Shown piece by piece: positions 7,168 to 15,209 of a stretch of 49,686 nt of DNA. The DNA is from RGUW01 sp040399325 (lineage in GTDB: Bacteria; Cyanobacteriota; Cyanobacteriia; PCC-6307; Cyanobiaceae): positions 1 through 49,686 of the forward strand of contig JBBASJ010000011.1 in assembly GCA_040399325.1 (NCBI GenBank), in the 5' to 3' direction. Both the position numbers and the translations under genes were made by a program. The notes beneath the pieces are model-generated. The model was not told the DNA's origin and did no database searches. It saw nothing but the letters and a program-made list of their open reading frames with translations. Each line of letters starts with the position of its first letter. The first letter of the stretch is position 1.

Positions 7168-7920
7168 ATGACGGTTCTGCTGCACTGGACCGGGGCGCTG
7201 CTGCTCAATGCGGTGCTCATCGCCGCCGCCAGCCGCCTGCCCCTGCTCACCGCGGCCGGCTGGGTCCATGCCGCCGCCCTGGGCACGGTGCTGTGGGGCA
7301 CCCTGGGGCCCCCGGGCTGGCTGGCGGTGGTGGTGTATCTGCTGCTGGGCTCGCTTGTGACCCGGCTTGGCTACGGCCACAAGCAGGCCCGCGGCCTGGC
7401 TGAGGCCCGTGGCGGCCGGCGGGGGCCAGAAAATGTCTGGGGCTCGGCCGCCACCGGTGCCCTGCTGGCCCTGCTCACTGGTGTGGCGCCTGCGGCCTGG
7501 CGCCCCCTGTTGCTGGTGGGGTTTGCGGCCAGCTTCGCGGCCAAGCTCGCCGACACCTGCGGCAGCGAGATCGGTAAACGCTGGGGTCGCCGCACCGTGT
7601 TGATCACCACCCTGCGGCCCGTGCCTCCCGGCACCGAGGGGGCCATCAGCCTCGAGGGCACCGCCGCCAGCGCCGCCGGTGCCCTGGTGATGGCCCTGGT
7701 GTGCGCGGCCCTGGGGTTGCTGCGCGGTGCCGGCCGCCTGGAGCAGGTGTTGCCGCTGGTGACCCTGGTGGGTCTGGTGGCCACCGTGATCGAGAGCGCC
7801 ATCGGTGCCACCCTGCAGCGTCGCTGGGCCTGGCTCAGCAATGAACTGGTCAATGGCCTTCAGACCGCCATCGCCGCCCTTCTGGCCATCGGCCTGATGG
7901 CATTGGCCCAGCCGCTCTGA
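7168..7920 (+). CDS. DUF92/TIGR00297 membrane protein, VTE6-like phytyl-phosphate kinase
   Basis: A 250-residue integral membrane protein with about six or seven hydrophobic segments. The signature block AAKLADTCGSEIGKRWG followed by TTLRPVPPGTEGAISLEGT is typical of the DUF92 family. The characterised plastid member VTE6 (and, by homology, its cyanobacterial relatives) phosphorylates phytyl phosphate to phytyl diphosphate, salvaging chlorophyll phytol for tocopherol and phylloquinone. That activity here is inferred from the family. The start ATG at 7168 was chosen because the hydrophobic N-terminus begins there. The last 61 bases overlap the 3' end of the sigma factor gene on the other strand. 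Confidence 0.85.
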   Translation: MTVLLHWTGALLLNAVLIAAASRLPLLTAAGWVHAAALGTVLWGTLGPPGWLAVVVYLLLGSLVTRLGYGHKQARGLAEARGGRRGPENVWGSAATGALLALLTGVAPAAWRPLLLVGFAASFAAKLADTCGSEIGKRWGRRTVLITTLRPVPPGTEGAISLEGTAASAAGALVMALVCAALGLLRGAGRLEQVLPLVTLVGLVATVIESAIGATLQRRWAWLSNELVNGLQTAIAALLAIGLMALAQPL

Positions 7921-8687
7921 AGCGCCCTCACGAGCACGGCGTAGCGCTGCTGCAGCTGGCGTGGTCGCTGCCCCTGCTCGGCGGCCAGGGCCTGCCAGTC
8001 GCGATTCTCGACGATGCGGCCCCAGAGCAGCTGCCGATCGGTGGGGTCGTGCTGCGCCAGGGCCCGTTGCAACCACAGCCATTGCTGCTGTTGGTGCCGA
8101 TCCAACGCCGGGCTGGCATCGGCGTTGCCGACGGGGTCGTGGCTCAGCCGTTCGATCAGGCTGGCGACAGCTCCATCGGCATCGGCCGCTGCCAAGGGAG
8201 CATCGAGGCTGCAGAGCCGCAGGGCCTGCTGCACCGCCGCCGCCTCCTGCAGCTGCTGAGCGCTGCAGCCGAGGGCGGCGCTCAGATCCTGTTGTCCCAG
8301 GGGCGGAAGGCCCTGGCACGCGCGACGGTTCTGCAGGCTGCAGACCCGTTGCTGCAGTTCGCGCAGGCGGCGCGGGGTCTTGAGGGGCTGGTTGCGATCC
8401 CGCTCCTCGTGCTGCATCGCCCCGCGGATGAACGGCACCGCATAGCTGCTGAGCCGCAGCCCGCGGCCCGACTCAAAGCTGTCGATCGCCCGGATCAGGC
8501 CGATGCAACCCACCGACACCAGATCGCCATGGCCCAGGCTGCCTTTGCCCAGCTGGCCTGCGGCGACGTGGTGCACCAGGCCCAGATTCGCCTCCACAAG
8601 CCGATTGCGAAGCAGCAACCGCTGCCGCGGATCACGGCACGCGGCCAGTGCAGCCAGCAGGGCGGTGTTGGTGGGGTTGTTGGGCAT
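7860..8687 (-). CDS. Group 3 (SigF-like) RNA polymerase sigma factor
   Basis: 275 residues. Region 2 is clear: RLVEANLGLVHHVAAGQL, DLVSVGCIGLIRAIDSF and LRLSSYAVPFIRGAMQHEERDR (residues about 28-100), matching -10 recognition and core binding. A region 3-like part follows (about 105-185). Region 4 is weak, with a plausible helix-turn-helix WQALAAEQGQRPRQLQQ near the C-terminus. This is a type 3 alternative sigma pattern as in cyanobacterial SigF/SigG-like proteins; the exact subgroup is uncertain. The start ATG at 8687 gives MPNNPTNTALLAAL. The gene tail overlaps the DUF92 gene on the opposite strand by 61 bases. Confidence 0.83.
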   Translation of the reverse strand: MPNNPTNTALLAALAACRDPRQRLLLRNRLVEANLGLVHHVAAGQLGKGSLGHGDLVSVGCIGLIRAIDSFESGRGLRLSSYAVPFIRGAMQHEERDRNQPLKTPRRLRELQQRVCSLQNRRACQGLPPLGQQDLSAALGCSAQQLQEAAAVQQALRLCSLDAPLAAADADGAVASLIERLSHDPVGNADASPALDRHQQQQWLWLQRALAQHDPTDRQLLWGRIVENRDWQALAAEQGQRPRQLQQRYAVLVRALQSGWANAIRPMARRAAMAV

Positions 8688-8756
8688 GGTCCAGGTTGAA
8701 CTCCGTGGTTTCACGGTCTGCCAGTTCGCCCCAGCGTCACCTCCCCCTGCGGGGTG

Positions 8757-8782
8757 AAAAGGGCTCACCCGTTCGGGTGAGC
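8757..8782 (-). terminator. Rho-independent terminator after the GDSL esterase gene
   Basis: A perfect 8-base-pair hairpin GCTCACCC-(4)-GGGTGAGC at 8763-8782. On the minus strand it is followed by CCTTTT. It lies three bases after the esterase stop and separates that gene from the sigma factor gene downstream. Confidence 0.75.
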
Positions 8783-8785
8783 GAC

Positions 8786-9466
8786 TCAGGCGTAACCCGG
8801 CGTCACCCGCAGCTGCAGCTGCAGATCGGCCCACTGCAGCAGGGCCGGCCAGTGGCGCAGGCGCTCGTACACCTGTCTGTGCCCCTCGCTGTTGAGGTGC
8901 AGGCCATCGCTGCCCAGCCACTGAGGCCAGTCGGGATCGCTCATCAGCGACGCGAGCAAGGGCAGAAACGGCACGTCGGCCGCCAGGCAGGCCTCCTCCA
9001 GCAGGGCTTCGTAGCGCCGCAGATCGGTCAGGCTGTACCAGAGCACCTCGGCGTAGGGCATCGCCTCCTCGACCACCGGGGTGAGCCCGATCACCAACAC
9101 CGGCGCGAGACTGCGGGCCTGGGCCAGCAGCTGCTGCAGGCCAAACAGAAACCCGTCGGGGTCCAGTTGCGGGCGACCGTCGGGCCGACCCACGCGGGCG
9201 CTGTCGTTGAGGCCGATGCCCAGCAGGATGCCCTGGGGCTGCTGGCGTCGGAGCTCGCCCCGTCGCCCCACCTCGGCCGTCAGGCGTGCCGCCAGGCGCT
9301 CGAGCCCATCGCCGCGCACCCCCAGGTTGTAGAGCACCGGTCCGCCCGGCAGCTCCATCCAGTGCCGGCGCAGCCGTTCGCACCAGCCGCCCTCGAGCGG
9401 ATCCCCCCACCCATAGACCCCGCTGTCGCCCAGCGCGATGAGTTTCTTGGGGATGGGCAAGGGCAT
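8786..9466 (-). CDS. GDSL/SGNH-family esterase or lipase
   Basis: A 226-residue SGNH hydrolase. Block I is GDSGVYGWG, a GDSL variant with nucleophile Ser15. The oxyanion Gly/Asn blocks are in YNLGVRGDG and GIGLND, and the catalytic Asp-x-x-His is in SDGLHLNSEGH near the C-terminus. There is no signal peptide, so the protein is probably cytoplasmic. The substrate cannot be read from sequence; relatives act as thioesterases, lysophospholipases or acetylxylan-type esterases. Its stop is followed at once by a strong terminator, and 25 bases separate its start from the phnE stop, so it may be read through from the phn operon. Confidence 0.88.
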   Translation of the reverse strand: MPLPIPKKLIALGDSGVYGWGDPLEGGWCERLRRHWMELPGGPVLYNLGVRGDGLERLAARLTAEVGRRGELRRQQPQGILLGIGLNDSARVGRPDGRPQLDPDGFLFGLQQLLAQARSLAPVLVIGLTPVVEEAMPYAEVLWYSLTDLRRYEALLEEACLAADVPFLPLLASLMSDPDWPQWLGSDGLHLNSEGHRQVYERLRHWPALLQWADLQLQLRVTPGYA

Positions 9467-9491
9467 GGTTCGGCGGAGTCGGGTGTCTGGG

Positions 9492-11045
9492 TCAGGCCCC
9501 CAGCAACTGGCGGCGGCTCCGGTCGCTGAGATCTTCTCCCACCAGGGTCAGCAGCGCATAGGCCACCAGCAGCAGACCGATCTCCTGCCAGGCGAAGCCG
9601 CTGAGGCTTTCACGCAGCTGGCTGCCCAGGCCGCTGCCGCCCACCAGACCCACCACCACCGTTTCGCGCAGGATCACGTCACTGCGGTAGGCCCCATAGG
9701 CCAGGTAGGAGCGGGCCACCCGGCTGAAGCGTCCGTAGAGCAGGGCAAGGCGAGGCCCGCTGCCGCTGCTGCTGAGGGCCTGCTCGGGGGCGGGATCGGC
9801 GGCGCTGCAGGCTTCCTGCAGCAGCCTTCCCAGGATGCCCAGGTTGTGGAAGCCCAGGGCCAGCGCGGCCGGTAGCAGACCAGGTTTGAGCACAAACAGC
9901 AGCAGCAGCGCCGTCAGCGGTGGCGGCCATAGCCGCCCCAGGATCCAGCCCAGCTGCAGCAGGGCGCGGCCCGGTCGCCAGGGGGCCACCAGCAGCAGCA
10001 GCAGCGGTCCCACACCCACGGCCAGCGCCGCTGCCGTGAGCGTCAACAGCAAGGTTCCTGTGATCAGGCTTGGCCAGGGCAGGGCCAGGGCCTCCTGCCA
10101 GCCCCCCTGACCCAGCGGAGGCAGCGGTTGCCAGTGCAGCAGCTGGGCTGGATCAATTCGGAGCCACAGGGCAGCGCCCCAGGCCAGCAGCAGCAGCGCG
10201 CCCAGCAGCACCAGCATCTGCCGCCCCTGACGGCCAACGGTGCGGTGTTGCGGCAGGGGCCCCAGGCTGAGCCGTGCCGGCATGCTCCAGTGGCGCCGCA
10301 GGCGACCGATCAGGGCCTCGAGCGGCAGCATCACCGCGAGCAGCAGCCACAGGCCGCTCCACAGCTCGTGGAATTGCAGTGACTGCAGGCTCAGCAGCAG
10401 ATCGTTGCCCAGGCCGCCCAGGCCAAACACGCCCAGCAGGGTGGCACTGCGCAGGGCGCACTCAAGCCGGTACCCCCCATAGCTGAGCAGGCCCGGCAGC
10501 AGCGGGGGGCCCAGGGCCGTCAGCAGGGCGGTGGGTGCGGGCGTCCCGGCGCTCAGCAACGCGGCCAGGCTGGCGCGGGGCAGGGCATCCAGCAGGTCGC
10601 GCACCACCCGGGCCACCAGGGCGCCGTAGGGGATCGCGATCGCGGCCACCGCCACCGCCGGCTGCAGACCGATCAGCTGCAGCAACAGCAGGCCCCAGAT
10701 CAGCTCATGGATCGAGCGCGGAAGCGCCAGCAGCCGGGCCAGCAGATCGGCGGGCCAACGCTGCCCGCTGAGGCTCTGCCAGACCACCTGGGCGCTGGCC
10801 AGCCCCAGCGCCACCCCCAGCACCAGGCTCACGGCCCAGCCCACCAGGGCCACGGCGCAGGTGATCGCCAGCCCACGCAGCAGGCTCTGCAGCACCACCG
10901 GGTCGAGGCTGGGCTGCAGTGCGGCGCCGGCAAACTGGCCGACCAGCTCCCAGCCGCCCCCATGCAGGGTCTGGGGCAGCAGCAGCAGCAGCGGCAGCAG
11001 CACTGCGGCGGGTAGCAGCAGCAGCAGTGGTGGTGCCGGTTTCAA
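9492..11045 (-). CDS. phnE: Phosphonate/phosphite ABC permease, two fused permease domains
   Basis: 517 residues with about twelve hydrophobic segments in two halves. Each half has a binding-protein-dependent permease loop: YGALVARVVRDLLDALPRAS ... GGYRLECALRSATLLGVFGLGG in the first, and LGILGRLLQEA ... AYRSDVILRETVVVGLVGGSGLG in the second. The fused double PhnE occurs in several cyanobacterial phn operons. It forms the channel of an importer with PhnC and PhnD. The start overlaps the end of phnC by 4 bases. The substrate is set by PhnD and is not known here. Confidence 0.9.
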   Translation of the reverse strand: MKPAPPLLLLLPAAVLLPLLLLLPQTLHGGGWELVGQFAGAALQPSLDPVVLQSLLRGLAITCAVALVGWAVSLVLGVALGLASAQVVWQSLSGQRWPADLLARLLALPRSIHELIWGLLLLQLIGLQPAVAVAAIAIPYGALVARVVRDLLDALPRASLAALLSAGTPAPTALLTALGPPLLPGLLSYGGYRLECALRSATLLGVFGLGGLGNDLLLSLQSLQFHELWSGLWLLLAVMLPLEALIGRLRRHWSMPARLSLGPLPQHRTVGRQGRQMLVLLGALLLLAWGAALWLRIDPAQLLHWQPLPPLGQGGWQEALALPWPSLITGTLLLTLTAAALAVGVGPLLLLLVAPWRPGRALLQLGWILGRLWPPPLTALLLLFVLKPGLLPAALALGFHNLGILGRLLQEACSAADPAPEQALSSSGSGPRLALLYGRFSRVARSYLAYGAYRSDVILRETVVVGLVGGSGLGSQLRESLSGFAWQEIGLLLVAYALLTLVGEDLSDRSRRQLLGA

Positions 11046-11800
11046 CCCGCGTTTGCGGCGCCAGCGGCGTCCGCATACAGATCTGCCAGGGCCGCAGGGG
11101 TCAGGGCGCTGCGTGGCATGTCAAAGGCCACCTGCCCACCCCGCAGGCCGATGACCCGGTCAAAACCCGCCAGCAGGTCAGGCCTGTGCAGGCTGAGCAG
11201 CAGCGCCCGTGGCGACGCGCCCTCACGCAGCAACAGGGCAAGCAGCTCATGTGCCAGCCGTGGATCCAGGCTGGCGAGGGGTTCGTCGGCCAGCAGCAGT
11301 TCGGGCTCCTGGCGCAGCAGCCTGGCCAGGGCCACCCGCTGGCGCTGGCCGCCCGAGAGGGTCGCCACCGGTTCGGCCAGCAGCCCTGGTTCCAGGTCGA
11401 GGCGCTGCAATAGGTCGCGGCAGGCCTGGGTTTCCAGGGGTACCAGCAGGTTGAGCAGCGCCCGGGGCCAGCCCCAGGCCGCCAGGCGTCCGGCGTTGAG
11501 GTTCTGCTGCACGGTCAGTTCTTCAATCAGGCGCAGGTCCTGCCAGAGCATGCCGATGCGGCGCTGCTGGCGCCGCCGGGCCCGCGCCCCGGTGGCCCGT
11601 GGTTCCCCATTCCACAGCACCTGGCCCTGATCGGGCTCCAGCAGGCCATTGGCCACCGCCAGCAGGGTGCTCTTGCCGGCGCCGCTGGGGCCCAGCAGGG
11701 CCAGCCGTTCGCCAGGTCTGAGCTGCAGGCTGACCCCATCCAGGCGGGGCTGACGGCGTCCCCGTACGGTGATGTTCTGGAGGGTCAGCAGGGCTGTCAA
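11042..11800 (-). CDS. phnC: Phosphonate/phosphite ABC transporter ATPase
   Basis: 252 residues with Walker A GPSGAGKST, signature LSGGQRQRVALARLL, Walker B LLLADEPLASLD and switch His in LSLHRP. It belongs to the PhnC/PotA-type importer ATPases. The neighbours phnE (4-base overlap) and phnD upstream make the assignment clear. The C-terminus is rich in alanine. There is a 63-base gap to the 28-codon gene upstream, which may hold a processing site or weak promoter, but I see no clear motif. Confidence 0.92.
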   Translation of the reverse strand: MTALLTLQNITVRGRRQPRLDGVSLQLRPGERLALLGPSGAGKSTLLAVANGLLEPDQGQVLWNGEPRATGARARRRQQRRIGMLWQDLRLIEELTVQQNLNAGRLAAWGWPRALLNLLVPLETQACRDLLQRLDLEPGLLAEPVATLSGGQRQRVALARLLRQEPELLLADEPLASLDPRLAHELLALLLREGASPRALLLSLHRPDLLAGFDRVIGLRGGQVAFDMPRSALTPAALADLYADAAGAANAG

Positions 11801-11863
11801 AGGCGGGTTCTGTGGGAGTCCCGGACAGGGCGCAACCGCCCATCCTGCCGCAGCTCCCGGCCC

Positions 11864-11950
11864 TCAGGCCAGGGTGAGGCGGTAGACGATCAACGCCAGG
11901 ATCAGCGCCACCAGGGACACCTCGATCAGATCGGGCCCGCGGGGATTCAT
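11864..11950 (-). CDS. 28-residue single-span membrane micro-protein in the phn operon
   Basis: A short frame MNPRGPDLIEVSLVALIL... with one hydrophobic helix (residues about 8-27) and a short polar N-terminus. The ATG lies seven bases after the stop of the 74-residue gene. A GGAG sits about 14 bases upstream, rather far for an SD. The end, in YRLTLA, is followed by a 63-base gap to phnC. I do not recognise it; it is not an obvious PetN, PetL, PsbM or PsbX. Tight spacing and a clean transmembrane profile argue that it is translated, but its size makes chance possible. Confidence 0.45.
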   Translation of the reverse strand: MNPRGPDLIEVSLVALILALIVYRLTLA

Positions 11951-11957
11951 GGCCGTC

Positions 11958-12182
11958 TCAGGGGCTCCGCCGTTCGAGGCTGGCGGCCGAGGGGAGCGCC
12001 AGCGCCAGTGCCAGCATGGGGATCTCGATCAGCCACTGGCCGCTGCCGAAGGTGATGAAGGCCAGGTCGAGAACGGCAATGCTGCGCAGAAAGAGCGACC
12101 AGGCCTCATCGCCTTCGTTGCTGGCGCGGGTCCAGATCACCAGGCCGGCGAGCAGCAGCACCAGATCGATCAACCAGACCAC
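11958..12182 (-). CDS. Small two-span membrane protein in the phn operon (unknown)
   Basis: 74 residues beginning at a GTG (VWLIDLVLLLAGLVIW). Two hydrophobic helices (about 3-18 and 35-62) flank a short charged loop TRASNEGDEAW; the end is basic (SLERRSP). I do not recognise the family. It lies 62 bases after phnD and 7 bases before the 28-codon gene, all on the minus strand, so it is probably transcribed with the importer. A start further upstream cannot be excluded. A helper of the PhnE permease is one guess from context only. Confidence 0.6.
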   Translation of the reverse strand: MVWLIDLVLLLAGLVIWTRASNEGDEAWSLFLRSIAVLDLAFITFGSGQWLIEIPMLALALALPSAASLERRSP

Positions 12183-12244
12183 GGAGCGGCTGTGGCGGAC
12201 TGGGTCGATTCTGAACGCTGCGGTGCCCGCCCTGCCTCGATGGG

Positions 12245-13168
12245 TCAGCGGATCTTGCCCAGCTGCCGGCCCACCCGCTCGATCGGGGCATAGGCCTTGC
12301 TGTCGACCGGGGTGAACTGCTGGGCGCCGAACAGCTGCAGCACCGCCTTCTGCTCGGGGTTGAGGGGTCGCCAGCTGAGGATCGCGCCGCGCAGTTTGCT
12401 GGTGAAGCCCTGGCCGAAGCGTTGATCAAGGTTGGGCTGGCCGATCCAGTGGTAGTCGGGGTACCCGGGGGTGCGCCAGATGGCCATCACCTTGGTTCGG
12501 TTGGCTTTGCCGCTGCGCAGGTTGGCCAGCCAGACCTGCTCGTTGACCGCGCCGGCCTGGTAGGCGCCGCTTTGCACCAGGGCGATGGTGGCGTCATGGC
12601 TGCCGCTGAAGCCCGGGGCGCCGCCGGCAAAGTCGCTGAGCTTCACGCCGGCCTGCTGCAGGAAGAACTGCGGCATCAACCGCCCCGATGTGGAGCTCTC
12701 GGAGCCGAAGGTGAAGCGCTTGCCTTTGAGCTCCCGCAGGCCCTTGAGGCTGGTGATCGGTTGCAGGCCGCTGGCCTTGTTGGCGATGAAGACGGTGTGA
12801 AAGGCCGCGTCGATGTCGCGTTGGGCGATCAGCTGGGCACCGGGTTTCTGCAACCGGGCCTGCACGCCGGTCAGCCCGCCGAACCAGACCAGATCCAGGT
12901 TGCCGGTCCTGAAGGCGCTGACGGCGGCGGCGTAGTCGATCACCGGCACGTACTGCACCGGCACGCCCAGCTGCTTGCCGAGCAGTTGGGCGACCTGGCC
13001 GTACAGCCTGTTCAACTTTTCGGGGTTCTGGTCGGGGATGGCGCTGATGCGCAGCACCGGGCGGCTGGCCTGGGCGGCGGCGGGGCGCAGGCTGGGCGTC
13101 AGGACCACCGTGCCCAGGGCCAGGCTCAGGCCCAGGGCGACGGCGGTCCAACGTTCTCGAGCGGGCAT
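12245..13168 (-). CDS. phnD: Phosphonate/phosphite ABC transporter substrate-binding protein
   Basis: 307 residues with an export signal (residues 5-33, AALGLSLALGTV to AAAQA) and a type II periplasmic binding fold. PhnD-family motifs are visible: PVIDYAAAVSAFRTGNLDLVWFGG near the ligand pocket, FTFGSESSTSGRLMP and GAVNEQVW. Cyanobacterial PhnD proteins differ in preference (phosphite, methylphosphonate, 2-aminoethylphosphonate), and I cannot assign this one. It is the first gene of the phnD-x-x-phnC-phnE run. I see no clear Pho box in the 46-base gap upstream. Confidence 0.88.
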   Translation of the reverse strand: MPARERWTAVALGLSLALGTVVLTPSLRPAAAQASRPVLRISAIPDQNPEKLNRLYGQVAQLLGKQLGVPVQYVPVIDYAAAVSAFRTGNLDLVWFGGLTGVQARLQKPGAQLIAQRDIDAAFHTVFIANKASGLQPITSLKGLRELKGKRFTFGSESSTSGRLMPQFFLQQAGVKLSDFAGGAPGFSGSHDATIALVQSGAYQAGAVNEQVWLANLRSGKANRTKVMAIWRTPGYPDYHWIGQPNLDQRFGQGFTSKLRGAILSWRPLNPEQKAVLQLFGAQQFTPVDSKAYAPIERVGRQLGKIR

Positions 13169-13214
13169 GGTCGACAGCAGATGAAAGATGGATTGGGTTG
13201 GGGCTGCTCAGGCC

Positions 13215-14426
13215 TCAGAGCGCCTGCAGAAAGCGGGCCAACCGTTCCAGACCATCATCGATCGTGGTCTCGGCAGCGGCACAGGACAGACGGATGCAGC
13301 GGTCGTCGCCGAAGGCGATACCTGGCACCACCGCCAGTCCCACCTCGTCGAGCAGGCGGTTGCACAGGGTCATCGAATCGAGGCCGTAATGGCTCACATC
13401 CGGGAAGGCATAGAAGGCACCCTCAGGCGGCTGCAACTGCAGCCCGGGGATCGCGCGCACTCCGTCGCTCAGGCGCTGACGACGGCTGTTGAACTGCGCG
13501 GCCATGGCCAGGACGCTGTCGCGTGGCCCGCTCACGGCAGCGAGGGCGCCGTACTGGGCAAAGGTGCACACGTTGCTGGTGCTCTGGCTCTGCAAGGCCG
13601 CCGCGGCGCTGATCACGCTTTGGTTGCCGGCCAGCCAGCCGATGCGCCAGCCGGTCATGGCCCAGCCCTTGGCACAGCCGCCCACGATCAGGATGCGCTC
13701 GGCCAGGTCGGGGGCCACCGCCGCCAGGCTGTGGTGGCTGTGGCCGGGTGCCAGCAGAAACTCGTAGATCTCGTCACAGACCACCAGCAGCTGGGGGTGG
13801 CGGCGCAGCACCGCGGCCAGGGCTTCGAGCTCGCGGCGGCTCAGCACCATGCCGGTGGGGTTGCTGGGGCTGTTGAGCACCAGCAGCTTGCTGGCGGGCC
13901 CGATCGCGGCGTCCAGTGCCTCGGGTGTCAGCCGAAAACCGCCGGCGGCATCGCTGGGGATCAGCCGCACCGAGGCTCCGGCCAGTTGGGCCATGTCGGG
14001 GTAGCTGAGCCAGAAGGGTGCCGGCAGCAGCAGCTCGTCACCCGGTTGCAGCAACACCTGAAACAGGTTGAACAGGGCCTGCTTGCCGCCGTTGGTGACC
14101 AGCACCTGGGCCGGCTTGGTGGGGACCTGGTTCTCCTGACTCAGCTTGGCGGCGATGGCCTCCCGCAGGGCCGGTTCACCGGCGGCAGGGCCATAGCGCG
14201 TCTGGCCGTTGGCCAGGGCACGGGCCGCGGCCTCGCAGATGAAGGCCGGGGTGTCGAAGTCGGGTTCACCGGCGCTCAGGCTGCAGATGTCACGGCCGTC
14301 GGCCTTGAGCTGCTTGGCCTTGGCGGCGATCGCCAGGGTCAGCGAGGGTTTCAGGGCCCGGGCCCGCTCCGACAGCCAGGCGCTCGCGGCTGAAGCAGAA
14401 CTCTGCGAAGGCGACGTCGCCGGCAT
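13215..14426 (-). CDS. aspC: Class I aspartate aminotransferase (PLP)
   Basis: A 403-residue fold-type I transaminase making aspartate from oxaloacetate and glutamate. Visible motifs are TNGGKQALFN (PLP phosphate loop), NSPSNPTG (185-192), CDEIY (217-221) and the lysine region CAKGWAMTGWRIG, with the Schiff-base Lys at about 253. The residue before that Lys is Ala where many relatives have Ser. The SLSAGEPDFDTP start block fits AspC subgroup Ib, which includes prephenate/aspartate aminotransferases, so extra specificity is possible. The ATG at 14426 was chosen because it begins just before the family N-terminus. Confidence 0.9.
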   Translation of the reverse strand: MPATSPSQSSASAASAWLSERARALKPSLTLAIAAKAKQLKADGRDICSLSAGEPDFDTPAFICEAAARALANGQTRYGPAAGEPALREAIAAKLSQENQVPTKPAQVLVTNGGKQALFNLFQVLLQPGDELLLPAPFWLSYPDMAQLAGASVRLIPSDAAGGFRLTPEALDAAIGPASKLLVLNSPSNPTGMVLSRRELEALAAVLRRHPQLLVVCDEIYEFLLAPGHSHHSLAAVAPDLAERILIVGGCAKGWAMTGWRIGWLAGNQSVISAAAALQSQSTSNVCTFAQYGALAAVSGPRDSVLAMAAQFNSRRQRLSDGVRAIPGLQLQPPEGAFYAFPDVSHYGLDSMTLCNRLLDEVGLAVVPGIAFGDDRCIRLSCAAAETTIDDGLERLARFLQAL

Positions 14427-14516
14427 GGGGCAGGGGGCGTTCCGGCCATCCTGCCGCACGCCTTTGCATGGAACCGTTCGGGCCGAAACCAAACGACCAC
14501 AACCTGCTCCTGCAGG

Positions 14517-15161
14517 ATGGCCGCGGATGCGATGACAGCCATGCACCCGCCGCTCTCGCTGCAGAGCCTCGGGCAGCTGTGTGACAGCTGCCGGCGTTGC
14601 GGGTTGGTCGATCAGCGCCAGCAGGTGGTGATCGGTCGCGGCAATCCGGCTGCCCGGCTGATGCTGATCGGTGAGGCGCCCGGGGCCGACGAAGATGCCA
14701 CCGGCCTGCCGTTCGTGGGGCGATCGGGTCAGCTGCTCGACGGCTTGCTGCTGCAGGCCGGCCTGGACGATGTCTACATCTGCAATGCGATCAAGTGCCG
14801 ACCGCCGGGCAACCGCCGGCCCACGGCCGCCGAGCTGACGGCCTGCCGTCCCTGGTTGGCCGCCCAGATCTCGCTGGTGGCGCCCGATCTGGTGCTGTTG
14901 GTGGGAGCCACGGCCCTGGAGGCGGTGCTGGGCATCAAGGGCGGCATCACCCGCCTGCGGGGCCAGTGGCTCGAGGCCGCTTCAGGGCCCCTGGCCGCCA
15001 GCCTGGCCGGTTGCCGGCTGATGCCGATCCTGCATCCGTCCTATCTGTTGCGCTTTGGTCGGGACGTCGAGGGCAGTCCCAGGGCCCTCACCCGCCTGGA
15101 TCTGCGTGCCGTGGGTGAGGCCCTTGCCGCACCCTGCGCCCCGGCGGCAATCCCCAGCTGA
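14517..15161 (+). CDS. Type 4 uracil-DNA glycosylase (4Fe-4S)
   Basis: A 214-residue family 4 UDG, which removes uracil from DNA to start base-excision repair. Motif 1 is GEAPGADEDATGLPFVGRSG, motif 2 is HPSYLL. Four cysteines for the iron-sulfur cluster are in CDSCRRC and in YICNAIKC with the downstream CRPWL. There are three possible ATGs (14517, 14532, 14541). The first lacks a well-placed SD, so the true start may be slightly downstream. It shares a 90-base divergent gap with aspC. Confidence 0.9.
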   Translation: MAADAMTAMHPPLSLQSLGQLCDSCRRCGLVDQRQQVVIGRGNPAARLMLIGEAPGADEDATGLPFVGRSGQLLDGLLLQAGLDDVYICNAIKCRPPGNRRPTAAELTACRPWLAAQISLVAPDLVLLVGATALEAVLGIKGGITRLRGQWLEAASGPLAASLAGCRLMPILHPSYLLRFGRDVEGSPRALTRLDLRAVGEALAAPCAPAAIPS

Positions 15162-15209
15162 CCCTGCCGCTGTGACAGCCTGGCTGCCGTTGATGGCTTG
15201 TGCATCGCC

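Noticed and set aside
13169..13214. Pho box upstream of phnD
   Set aside because: I looked for repeated CTTAACCT-like octamers and found none in the short gap; control of the importer by phosphate is possible but not visible.
12422..13492. A 356-codon plus-strand frame opposite phnD
   Set aside because: Covers the phnD gene and its upstream gap in antisense; no conserved motif.
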